DNA of 10,091 nt from Hyphomicrobiales bacterium (GTDB lineage: Bacteria > Pseudomonadota > Alphaproteobacteria > Rhizobiales > Beijerinckiaceae). The stretch spans positions 1 through 10,091 of the forward strand of contig PXAW01000242.1 of the NCBI GenBank assembly GCA_003567055.1. Direction: 5' to 3'. Positions within the stretch are counted from its first letter, which is position 1. Every line of letters begins with the position of its first letter. The notes under the pieces were generated by a model. It saw only the letters and a list, made by a program, of their open reading frames with translations, was not told the origin of the DNA and searched no databases. Made by a program: the position numbers and the translations under genes. Below are positions 1 to 5,766 of the stretch, in pieces.

Positions 1-72
1 GAAAACCGGCAGGCGGGTCAGAGCGAGGCGCAGCGCAAGGGGCCGGGCAAGGGGCCGGGTGAGGGCGGATGA
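1..72 (+). CDS. C-terminal tail of an unidentified protein (partial, runs in from the left)
   Basis: Frame 1 is open from the left edge to a TGA at 70-72 and gives 23 residues ending ENRQAGQSEAQRKGPGKGPG then EGG. The tail is hydrophilic and low in complexity. Its KGPG repetition comes from two perfect copies of GCAAGGGGCCGG at 35-46 and 47-58. About 19 of the 23 third codon positions are G or C, matching neighbouring genes. The competing frame 3, which stops at 60-62, is clearly poorer on this measure. If real, the gene converges on the exporter gene, with 10 nt between the two stop codons. No domain is visible, so function cannot be assigned. It could also simply be non-coding. Confidence 0.35.
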   Translation, partial: ENRQAGQSEAQRKGPGKGPGEGG

Positions 73-82
73 TCCGTCGCCG

Positions 83-709
83 TCACCGCGTCGCAATGGT
101 GATCGCGGCGCCGGCCATCACCGTGCCCGATCCGCGATTGATCAGGCGCAGGGCGCGCGGCGATGTGAACAGGCGCCGGGCCCGCGCCGCGAGGCCGATA
201 TAGATACCGAAGACCACGGCCAGCACGGCAAGCGCCACCACCGAGGCGAGCACGAAGCCGGTGAGACCGAGCCGGGTCGGATCGAAGATCAGCGGAACGA
301 GTGCGATATAGAAGACCATTACCTTCGGATTGCCCATGGTCACGGCCAGGCCGGCGAGGAACAGCTTCACCGGCGATTCGCGTCGCGTATCGGCATGGAT
401 GTCCTGCCCGCTGACCGGTGCCGTCCACAGCCGCCAGGCGAGATAGGCGAGATAGGCCGCACCCGCATATTTCACCACGAGGAAGAGGCCGGCGAAGCTC
501 TGTGCCAGCGCGATCAGCCCGGCCATGGCGAAGGCTAGCCAGATCACGTCACCGAAGGCCAGACCGAAGGTGAAGGCGAAGGCACCGCGCGGCCCGCGTC
601 CGAGCACACGCGCGAGCAGCGCCGCTATACCGGGCCCGGGCGAGGCGGCGGCGATGAACAGGGCGGCTGCGAAGGCGCCGATCCCGGCAATGTCGATCTC
701 CGACAGCAT
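83..709 (-). CDS. LysE/RhtB-family amino-acid exporter (208 aa)
   Basis: This is an inner-membrane exporter of the LysE/RhtB superfamily, whose members expel amino acids or their analogues using the membrane potential. The length of 208 residues is normal for the family. Hydrophobic segments lie at about residues 6-30, 42-64, 68-94, 115-140, 150-175 and 188-206, with a polar loop at 97-114. The family signature SPGPG sits at 23-27 in the first segment, and the conserved GNPKVMVFY stretch is at 126-134. The ATG at 707-709 is preceded by GGGAG at a suitable distance, and no in-frame ATG lies just upstream. The gene is transcribed away from the enoyl-CoA hydratase gene and shares a 177-bp divergent intergenic region with it. 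The substrate (lysine, threonine, homoserine or other) cannot be read from the sequence. No LysR-type regulator is adjacent. Confidence 0.9.
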   Translation of the reverse strand: MLSEIDIAGIGAFAAALFIAAASPGPGIAALLARVLGRGPRGAFAFTFGLAFGDVIWLAFAMAGLIALAQSFAGLFLVVKYAGAAYLAYLAWRLWTAPVSGQDIHADTRRESPVKLFLAGLAVTMGNPKVMVFYIALVPLIFDPTRLGLTGFVLASVVALAVLAVVFGIYIGLAARARRLFTSPRALRLINRGSGTVMAGAAITIATR

Positions 710-886
710 GATGATGGGGCTCCCGTCTTTATATATGCATCTACTGGCACGGTCGCCGCGCCCTGTCGATCAAATGGCGCATGGGTGCCGGCGCGCTTTC
801 CCGTTGCGCCCGCGTCCCCGCTTCTCTAGCCATAGAGGAAAGCGAAAAGGCCCCCGCTGCGGGGGCATGAAGACGAGGAGGCTGCA
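710..886. promoter_or_regulatory. divergent intergenic region between the exporter and enoyl-CoA hydratase genes
   Basis: This 177-bp interval must carry the promoters of two divergent genes. An AT-rich patch (TTTATATATG, about 728-737) is the only strongly AT-rich stretch and is a candidate -10 for the minus-strand exporter gene, but I find no convincing -35 partner. On the plus strand TTGCGC (804-809), 17 nt, then TAGCCA (827-832) is a weak candidate for the hydratase gene. A good ribosome-binding site GAGGAGG (875-881) precedes the hydratase ATG. The hairpin at 850-866 is listed separately. Confidence 0.35.
845..866 (-). terminator. perfect hairpin; terminator-like on the minus strand
   Basis: The arms GCCCCCG (850-856) and CGGGGGC (860-866) pair perfectly around the loop CTG. 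On the minus strand the stem is followed after one base by four T (complement of 845-848), the form of a weak intrinsic terminator. On the plus strand no T tract follows, so there it would only be a leader hairpin 9 nt ahead of the hydratase ribosome-binding site. No minus-strand gene ends here. It may stop antisense transcription entering the exporter promoter, or may simply shape the hydratase mRNA leader. Confidence 0.4.
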
Positions 887-1663
887 ATGACCTACGAGAC
901 CATTCTCGCTGATACCCGCGACGGCGGCGTCGGCCTGATCACCATCAACCGCCCGCAGGCGCTCAACGCGCTCAATTCCACGGTCGTTGCCGAGATCAAC
1001 CTGGCGCTCGACGGGTTCGAGAAGGATAACGCGATCGGCTGCATCGTGATCACCGGATCCGAGAAGGCTTTCGCCGCCGGGGCCGATATCAAGGAAATGC
1101 AGGATCTGACCTTCCCGCAGACCTATATCGACGATTTCATCACCGCCTGGGACCGGGTTGCAGGCCGGCGCAAGCCGATCATCGCGGCGGTGTCGGGCTT
1201 CGCGCTGGGCGGCGGCTGCGAGCTCGCCATGATGTGCGATTTCATCATCGCCTCCGATACCGCGAAATTCGGCCAGCCCGAGATCAAGCTCGGTGTTCTG
1301 CCCGGCGCCGGCGGCACGCAGCGTCTGACGCGCTTCGTCGGCAAGGCCAAGGCGATGGAGATGTGCCTCACGGGGCGCATGATGGATGCGCAGGAAGCCG
1401 AGCGCGCCGGGCTCGTGTCGCGCATCGTGCCGGCGGCGGATCTTCTCGAGGATGCGCTGAAGACCGCGCGCAGCATTGCCGGCATGTCGACGCCGGTGGC
1501 GATGATGGTCAAGGAGAGCGTCAACCGCGCCTATGAGACGACGCTCGCCGAGGGCGTGCGTTTCGAGCGCCGCGTCTTCCACGCCGTCTTTGCCACCGCT
1601 GATCAGAAGGAGGGCATGTCCGCCTTCGTCGACAAGCGCAAGCCCGATTTCAAGGATGCATGA
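887..1663 (+). CDS. enoyl-CoA hydratase, crotonase type (258 aa)
   Basis: This enzyme adds water reversibly across the 2,3-double bond of trans-2-enoyl-CoA thioesters in beta-oxidation or related acyl-CoA breakdown, in the cytoplasm. The 258 residues form a complete single crotonase fold. The oxyanion-hole region [11 protein letters not shown] is at 61-71, and the second conserved block [14 protein letters not shown] is at 106-119. Both catalytic glutamates of the mitochondrial short-chain hydratase pattern are present: Glu112 (GGGCE) and Glu132 (GQPEI), 20 residues apart as in the mammalian enzyme. [11 protein letters not shown] follows at 139-149. This argues for a true hydratase rather than an isomerase or dehalogenase of the superfamily. 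The ATG at 887 has GAGGAGG at 875-881. The gene lies 3 nt before the dehydratase and is probably cotranscribed with it. Names such as ech or paaF would fit, but the specific pathway is not shown. Confidence 0.94.
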   Translation: MTYETILADTRDGGVGLITINRPQALNALNSTVVAEINLALDGFEKDNAIGCIVITGSEKAFAAGADIKEMQDLTFPQTYIDDFITAWDRVAGRRKPIIAAVSGFALGGGCELAMMCDFIIASDTAKFGQPEIKLGVLPGAGGTQRLTRFVGKAKAMEMCLTGRMMDAQEAERAGLVSRIVPAADLLEDALKTARSIAGMSTPVAMMVKESVNRAYETTLAEGVRFERRVFHAVFATADQKEGMSAFVDKRKPDFKDA

Positions 1664-1666
1664 AGC

Positions 1667-2671
1667 ATGAGCGATAAACCCGTCTCCGCCGGCCCGGCCG
1701 GCCAGTCTTCCGGTTACGCCACCATCGCGGATGTCGAGCGCGCCGCTGCCCGGCTGAAGGGCGTGGCGCATCGTACGCCGGTTCTGACCTCGCGCACGGC
1801 GAATGCGCTGGCGGGGGCGTCGTTCTATTTCAAGGCCGAGAATCTGCAGCGCACCGGCGCCTTCAAGTTCCGTGGCGCCTATAACGCCGTCGCGGCGCTC
1901 GACGCGGCGCAGCGCAAGAGCGGCGTGGTGACCTATTCCTCGGGCAACCACGCCCAGGCCATCGCCTGCGCCGGCGGGCTGCTCGGCGTGCCTGTCACGG
2001 TGGTGATGCCGCACGACGCCCCCGCCATCAAGGTCGCGGCGACGCGCGGCTATGGCGGCGAGGTGGTGAGCTATGACCGCTTCAGCGAATCGCGCGAGGC
2101 GATCGGCGAGACGCTCGCGCGCGAGCGCGGTCTCACGCTGATCCCGCCCTATGATCACGACGACGTTCTGGCCGGGCAGGGCACCGCCACGCTGGAGCTT
2201 CTGGAGGAGGTCGGCCCGCTCGACCGTCTTTATATATGTCTGGGCGGTGGCGGGTTGCTTGCGGGCGGTCTGCTGGCGGCGGGCCGGCTCGCGCCGGATT
2301 GCGAGGTGATCGGCGTCGAGCCGGAAGCCGGCAATGACGGTCAGCAGAGCCTGCGCAAGGGCGAGATCGTCACGATCGCGGTGCCGCGCACCATCGCCGA
2401 TGGCGCGATGACCCCCTATCTTGGCGCGCGCACCTTCCCCATCATCCGCGAGCGGGTGCATGACATCGTCACCGTGAGCGACGAGGCGCTGGTCGCGGCG
2501 ATGCGGTTCTTCGCCCAGCGGATGAAGCTGATCGTGGAGCCGACGGGCTGCCTCGCGGCGGCGGCAGCCTTCGCCGCAGGTGATGAAATCACCGGCAAAC
2601 GCGTCGGCGTGATTCTCTCCGGCGGCAATGTCGATCTCACCCGTTTCGCGGCGCTGATCGGGGCCGATTGA
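1667..2671 (+). CDS. PLP-dependent threonine/serine/hydroxyaspartate ammonia-lyase, fold type II, no ACT domain (334 aa)
   Basis: Enzymes of this family remove ammonia from a beta-hydroxy amino acid through a PLP Schiff base, for example L-threonine to 2-oxobutanoate or L-serine to pyruvate. The PLP lysine is Lys67 in GAFKFRGA, the substrate-carboxylate loop SSGNHAQ is at 91-97, the phosphate-binding loop GGGGLL is at 193-198, and the serine near the pyridine nitrogen is Ser318 in SGGNVD. At 334 residues it lacks the C-terminal ACT domain of isoleucine-sensitive biosynthetic IlvA (about 510 residues). It therefore resembles catabolic threonine dehydratase, serine racemase or threo-3-hydroxyaspartate dehydratase, and these cannot be separated by eye. 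The ATG at 1667 has AAGGA at 1652-1656, inside the end of the hydratase gene, which supports translation from one mRNA. The first 20 or so residues are a poorly conserved extension. Confidence 0.9.
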   Translation: MSDKPVSAGPAGQSSGYATIADVERAAARLKGVAHRTPVLTSRTANALAGASFYFKAENLQRTGAFKFRGAYNAVAALDAAQRKSGVVTYSSGNHAQAIACAGGLLGVPVTVVMPHDAPAIKVAATRGYGGEVVSYDRFSESREAIGETLARERGLTLIPPYDHDDVLAGQGTATLELLEEVGPLDRLYICLGGGGLLAGGLLAAGRLAPDCEVIGVEPEAGNDGQQSLRKGEIVTIAVPRTIADGAMTPYLGARTFPIIRERVHDIVTVSDEALVAAMRFFAQRMKLIVEPTGCLAAAAAFAAGDEITGKRVGVILSGGNVDLTRFAALIGAD

Positions 2672-2676
2672 GGGAT

Positions 2677-2698
2677 GCGCGGCGCGGGCGCTGTTTTT
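2677..2698 (+). terminator. possible weak intrinsic terminator after the hydratase-dehydratase pair
   Basis: A GC-rich segment with GCGC arms (2677-2680 and 2688-2691) is followed by TGTTTTT (2692-2698), a few bases after the dehydratase stop codon. The stem is only about 4 bp, so this is weak. Its position, just before the rpsT promoter, is where a terminator would be expected. Confidence 0.3.
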
Positions 2699-2710
2699 GC
2701 GGGAAACGCG

Positions 2711-2739
2711 TTGACGCGCGGTGGTGCAAACGATATAAG
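2711..2739 (+). promoter_or_regulatory. sigma70-type promoter of rpsT
   Basis: TTGACG (2711-2716) and TATAAG (2734-2739) are separated by exactly 17 nt. This is close to the housekeeping consensus and the best promoter in the window. The start point would fall near 2746, giving an rpsT leader of about 120 nt. Confidence 0.75.
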
Positions 2740-2745
2740 CCCGGG

Positions 2746-2866
2746 CTCACGGGACGTGTTGCGCAAGGCGCACACGCCGACGGGTTAGCCAGAAATTCGC
2801 CGACCCTCCGCAGGCCCAGACGGGCACCTGCCGGGGTAGGGCTTTGAACAAACGGGGTCGACAGAC
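2746..2866 (+). promoter_or_regulatory. structured 5' leader of rpsT
   Basis: The inferred leader is long for a ribosomal-protein gene. It can form a hairpin at 2755-2776: CGTGT pairs with ACACG and GCGC with GCGC, one T (2760) is bulged and the loop is AAG. A weaker stem of about 5 bp is possible at 2827-2840. E. coli S20 represses its own translation, so a leader role in autoregulation is conceivable, but that is inference; I recognise no known S20-binding motif. The ribosome-binding site is probably GGGG at 2854-2857. Confidence 0.35.
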
Positions 2867-3142
2867 ATGGCCAATACCACTTCGGCCAAGAAGATGACGC
2901 GCAAGATCGTCAAGCGCACGGCAGTCAACAAGGCGCGCCGTTCGCGCATGCGTACCTTCATTCGCAAGGTCGAAGAGGCGATTGCCTCCGGCGATGCCGG
3001 TGCCGCCCAGGCGGCGCTGAAGGCTGCCGAGCCGATCATCGTGCGCGCGGCGCAGAAGGGCATCGTTCACAAGAACGCCGCCTCACGCAAGGTCTCGCGC
3101 CTGGCCCATCGCGTCAAGGCGGTGGCCGCTCCGGCGAGCTGA
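2867..3142 (+). CDS. rpsT: 30S ribosomal protein S20 (91 aa)
   Basis: S20 is a primary binding protein of the 30S subunit that contacts 16S rRNA. The 91-residue product has the family length and composition: N-terminal [13 protein letters not shown], a strongly basic helix-forming stretch ([24 protein letters not shown], about 16-39), a middle segment with [16 protein letters not shown], and the conserved [16 protein letters not shown] near the C-terminus (64-79). It has its own promoter upstream and a strong terminator 75 nt after the stop, so it appears monocistronic. rpsT directly upstream of dnaA is a familiar alphaproteobacterial arrangement. Confidence 0.97.
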   Translation: MANTTSAKKMTRKIVKRTAVNKARRSRMRTFIRKVEEAIASGDAGAAQAALKAAEPIIVRAAQKGIVHKNAASRKVSRLAHRVKAVAAPAS

Positions 3143-3176
3143 GGCGCGGTTGTGCGCGGGCGCATCATGCGCTCGT

Positions 3177-3185
3177 TGTGAATAC
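3177..3185 (-). promoter_or_regulatory. DnaA-box-like 9-mer GTATTCACA
   Basis: Read on the minus strand, this 9-mer matches TTATNCACA at 8 of 9 positions. It lies between the rpsT stop and the rpsT terminator. A single near match is weak evidence by itself. It is listed because it and the site at 3557-3565 are the only two such matches I found between rpsT and dnaA. Confidence 0.3.
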
Positions 3186-3217
3186 TTCGCTTTTCTTTAT
3201 GAATACGATCTCAAATT

Positions 3218-3242
3218 GCCCGGCCTTAGGCCGGGCGTTTTT
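3218..3242 (+). terminator. intrinsic terminator of rpsT
   Basis: The perfect 8-bp arms GCCCGGCC (3218-3225) and GGCCGGGC (3229-3236), with loop TTA, are followed by GTTTTT (3237-3242). This is a textbook Rho-independent terminator in the plus orientation. It separates rpsT from the dnaA control region. Confidence 0.92.
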
Positions 3243-3556
3243 GCGTTTGCGAACAATGTTCACGCCGGCTCAGGCGCTCGGGATCGGTACGGCCGGGACC
3301 GGGCGCTTCGCACATTGCGACCATGTCATGGCGCAACACCGACTTGTCCGGTCATATTTCCGGTTTCGTTCCACTTGACTCTCGGGGAAAGACAGGGGCC
3401 GCGATCATTCGAAATGCCGCCGGTGAGTGCGCAGAAATAGTCTTTATATTTCAGATACTTAAGTGGTAAGCGTCCTGATCGGCATCCGCGTGGGTGGTTT
3501 GTGAGGCGAATCGCTGAGCCGGCTGAGCGGCGGGTATCTGACGCTCGCGACATAAT

Positions 3557-3565
3557 TTGTACACA
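3557..3565 (+). promoter_or_regulatory. DnaA-box-like 9-mer TTGTACACA
   Basis: This matches TTATNCACA at 8 of 9 positions and lies in an AT-rich patch (CATAATTTGTACACAAAA). It is also part of a small inverted repeat TTTGT-AC-ACAAA. It is the best DnaA-box candidate upstream of dnaA and could serve autoregulation or origin binding. Confidence 0.4.
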
Positions 3566-3782
3566 AAACGGTAAGGGTGACAGAGGCTTATTGCGGCATG
3601 CGCAGGCGGCGCTGCGCGCGGCGAATCGGATGCGCGAAATTTTCGAATCATTTTGTTGCACCCCCCCGAGGGGCTGTGTAGAGTTCAGGGACTTCGCCGG
3701 TGACGCGGTGAGTAATCAGAAAAAAACAAGCACCATCAAACTTTATTCATGGGGGCTGCATTGTTGTTCGACGGCGAAAACC

Positions 3783-3810
3783 TTGTAAAGGCACAGTCTT
3801 CAGCGATAAT
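3783..3810 (+). promoter_or_regulatory. candidate dnaA promoter
   Basis: TTGTAA (3783-3788) and GATAAT (3805-3810) are separated by 16 nt. The -10 matches the consensus at 5 of 6 positions and the -35 at 4 of 6. Transcription would start near 3817, leaving a leader of about 210 nt that contains the dyads at 3859-3899. No better promoter was found between the rpsT terminator and dnaA, but alphaproteobacterial promoters often deviate from consensus. Confidence 0.4.
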
Positions 3811-3858
3811 GCTCTTGAATAGAGGCTGATTGCAACGCGCTCTCTCGCGTATCCCCTG

Positions 3859-3899
3859 ACAGGTTGAGTATCGCGTCAACCCTGTGACTACTTTGTCAC
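3859..3899. promoter_or_regulatory. two overlapping dyads upstream of dnaA
   Basis: Dyad 1 has arms ACAGGTTGA (3859-3867) and TCAACCCTGT (3876-3885). They are complementary apart from one extra C in the right arm and are separated by 8 nt; the inner 6 bp (GGTTGA/TCAACC) are perfect. Dyad 2 has arms GTGAC (3884-3888) and GTCAC (3895-3899) separated by 6 nt, and shares two bases with dyad 1. Neither is followed by a T tract, so they are not intrinsic terminators. They could be protein-binding operators, mRNA leader hairpins or cruciform-prone origin elements. Confidence 0.4.
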
Positions 3900-3912
3900 G
3901 AGGATCGGGCTG

Positions 3913-3943
3913 CGTGGCCCGTGGCAAAACGGTCCGTGGCAAA
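3913..3943 (+). repeat. short direct repeats (CGTGGC x3; CCGTGGCAAA x2)
   Basis: CCGTGGCAAA occurs perfectly at 3919-3928 and 3934-3943, a 15-nt period. A third, shorter CGTGGC is at 3913-3918. They lie about 85-115 bp before the dnaA start. The spacing is iteron-like but the copy number is low, so they may be chance or a binding-site pair. Confidence 0.45.
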
Positions 3944-4026
3944 CAAAAGAAATCTTCCGACGCTTGCGCACCGTTTGCGGCGGGGCAGCGCTCGTTTTTT
4001 CGTCGGTGTGAGGAGGCACGAAAGAC

Positions 4027-5766
4027 ATGCTCATGAGCGGAGAGGATCGAAATCGGGGCGCGGCCTCCGCTTTGAAGACGGCGAGACAGGGAAGCGGGGT
4101 GCAGCCTGCGGCGCGCGCCGGCGGCGATCCTGGAAACGGTCTGTGTGGCACGAAGGCGCCGTTTGAAGCGCGTCAGGGTTTTCGCGACGATATGCATGGG
4201 CAGGATCACGATAACGGGGCGGCGCCGAGCGATGCCGGCGAAATCTGGGCGCGCGTCAAGCGCCGCCTGCGCGCCGAGCTCGGCGAGGACGTCTATACCA
4301 GCTGGTTTGCGCGTCTCGAACTCACTGCCTGCGAGGCCGGCTGCGCCCGTCTCAGCGTGCCGACGCGTTTCCTCAAGAGCTGGATCGAGGCGCATTATCT
4401 CGATCGCGTGCTCGCGATCTACCGCGCCGAGGATTCGCGTGTCGAGCGTCTCGCTCTGAGTGTGCGCGGGGCGATGATGCGCGAGCCTGCCAGCCAGCGG
4501 CGCGCACATGCTGATGCACAATCTCCCGCGGCTACGCAGCCCGCCTCCGGCAATGCCGATGCGGCGGGGCGCATGCCGCTCACCGAGGGCCGTGACGCGC
4601 GGGGATCCGCAGCATCGGGCCGGGTCGGTTTCCTCGACGGTGATGATGCCCGGTCGGGCGGGCATGCCGCGAGCGCGGGGCGCGGCGCCTCTCCGGCGCG
4701 TGCCGGCGAGGCGGATTCCGCCGGTGACATTGCCGGCGCGCCGCTCGACCAGCGTCTGAACTTCGAGAATTTCGCCATCGGGCGCTCCAATGCGCTTGCC
4801 CATGCCGCCGGCGACCGCGTCGCCCGGCACGAGGGTTCGGCGCTTTATAATCCGCTCTTCGTCCATGCGGGGGTCGGCCTCGGCAAGACACATCTCCTGC
4901 ATGCGATCGGGCACGAGGCGCGCGGGTTGGGCAAGCGCGTGATCTATCTCACCGCCGATCGTTTCATGTACGGCTTCGTCGCCTCCCTGAAGGCGCAGAC
5001 TTCGCATGCCTTCAAGGAGAAGCTGCGCGGGATCGATCTCCTGATCCTCGACGATGTCCAGTTCATCCAGGGCCGGACCATCCAGCAGGAATTCGGCCAC
5101 ACGCTCAATGCGCTGATCGATGCCGGGCGTCAGGTCGTGATCGCCGCCGATCGTCCGCCTTCCGATCTCGAGAGCCTCGACGAGCGGGCGCGTTCGCGCC
5201 TCGCGGGCGGGCTCGTGGTCGAGGTGGGGTCGCTCGACGAGGAGCTGCGCATCAAGATCCTCACGACGCGCATTGCCGCGGTGCGGGCCGAGCATGCCGG
5301 CTTGAACGTCAGCGAGGACGTGATCGCCTATGTGGCGCGCCACGTGACCACCAACGGGCGCGATCTGGAGGGTGCGGTGAACCGGCTTCTGGCGCATGCC
5401 ACGCTCACCGGCACCGCCGTCACCCTCGACACGGCGGAAAACGCGATCCGCGATCTGGTGCGCAACCGTGAGCCGAAGCGCGTCAAGATCGAGGAGATCC
5501 AGAAGCTGGTCGCCTCGCGCTACAACGTCTCGCGCTCGGATATCCTCTCCGAGCGCCGCACCGCCGCCGTGGTGCGCCCGCGTCAGATCGCGATGTATCT
5601 CTCCAAGGCGCTGACCCTGCGCTCGCTGCCGGAAATCGGGCGTCGCTTTGGCGGGCGCGATCACACCACCGTGCTGCATGCCGTGCGCAAGATCGAGAAG
5701 GCGCTCGGCGAAGATGCGGCGATGAGCGAAGAGGTCGAACTGCTCAAGCGCATGCTGCAGGATTGA
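4027..5766 (+). CDS. dnaA: chromosomal replication initiator DnaA (579 aa)
   Basis: DnaA binds origin DnaA boxes as an ATP-dependent oligomer, unwinds the origin and helps load the helicase. Domain I begins at about residue 73 ([22 protein letters not shown]). Residues about 150-240 are a long Ala/Gly/Arg-rich domain II linker. The AAA+ domain III carries Walker A GVGLGKTH (282-289), Walker [10 protein letters not shown] (338-346), sensor 1 near 372-376, the arginine-finger segment ERARSRL (386-392) and sensor 2 [11 protein letters not shown] (444-454). Domain IV has the DNA-binding signature [16 protein letters not shown] (542-557). AGGAGG (4011-4016) supports the ATG at 4027. This leaves about 70 residues before domain I, with noticeably lower GC at third positions than the rest, so the in-frame ATG at 4192 (Met56) is a serious alternative. 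A CDS of 4192-5766 would encode 524 residues. The first gene of the dnaA-dnaN-recF group. Confidence 0.96.
   Translation: MLMSGEDRNRGAASALKTARQGSGVQPAARAGGDPGNGLCGTKAPFEARQGFRDDMHGQDHDNGAAPSDAGEIWARVKRRLRAELGEDVYTSWFARLELTACEAGCARLSVPTRFLKSWIEAHYLDRVLAIYRAEDSRVERLALSVRGAMMREPASQRRAHADAQSPAATQPASGNADAAGRMPLTEGRDARGSAASGRVGFLDGDDARSGGHAASAGRGASPARAGEADSAGDIAGAPLDQRLNFENFAIGRSNALAHAAGDRVARHEGSALYNPLFVHAGVGLGKTHLLHAIGHEARGLGKRVIYLTADRFMYGFVASLKAQTSHAFKEKLRGIDLLILDDVQFIQGRTIQQEFGHTLNALIDAGRQVVIAADRPPSDLESLDERARSRLAGGLVVEVGSLDEELRIKILTTRIAAVRAEHAGLNVSEDVIAYVARHVTTNGRDLEGAVNRLLAHATLTGTAVTLDTAENAIRDLVRNREPKRVKIEEIQKLVASRYNVSRSDILSERRTAAVVRPRQIAMYLSKALTLRSLPEIGRRFGGRDHTTVLHAVRKIEKALGEDAAMSEEVELLKRMLQD

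Larger units (their letters stand above)
3243..4026. other. dnaA upstream control region and possible replication-origin elements; no convincing gene
   Basis: No open frame in these ~780 bp looks like a real gene; those present lack family resemblance and ordinary codon use. The stretch is locally more AT-rich than its surroundings, especially 3436-3465, 3551-3570, 3636-3660 and 3712-3747. It contains four GANTC sites (3377, 3508, 3623, 3645), a DnaA-box-like site (3557-3565), an inverted repeat CGAAATTTTCG (3635-3645), a candidate promoter (3783-3810), adjacent dyads (3859-3899), a short hairpin CGGGC/GCCCG (3906-3921), CGTGGC repeats (3913-3940), a T6 tract (3995-4000) and the dnaA ribosome-binding site AGGAGG (4011-4016). 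Origins lie next to dnaA in many bacteria, but in several alphaproteobacteria (for example Caulobacter) the origin is elsewhere. With only two near-consensus DnaA boxes, origin function is unproven. Confidence 0.5.

Noticed and set aside
438..458. GGCGAGATA direct repeat inside the exporter gene
   Set aside because: It encodes the repeated Tyr-Leu-Ala residues of a membrane helix and is explained by the protein sequence.
770..2461. A 563-codon minus-strand open frame opposite the hydratase and dehydratase genes
   Set aside because: Its translation is Arg/His/Gly-rich shadow sequence with no family resemblance, while the plus strand carries two clear enzymes with complete motifs.
3440..3470. 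CtrA-type site around ATACTTAAGTGGTAAG
   Set aside because: It lacks the TTAA-N7-TTAA arrangement; only one TTAA half is present.
3661..3673. C7 run followed by GAGGGG as a hairpin
   Set aside because: The loop would be only two bases; a homopolymer run is a simpler reading.
3501..3788. A 95-codon plus-strand open frame in the dnaA upstream region
   Set aside because: No ribosome-binding site, codon use unlike the neighbours, and the frame runs across the candidate regulatory elements; no recognisable protein.
3995..4000. T6 tract just before the dnaA ribosome-binding site as an attenuator
   Set aside because: Only a 4-bp stem (CGCT/AGCG with a long loop) can be drawn before it, too weak to call a terminator.
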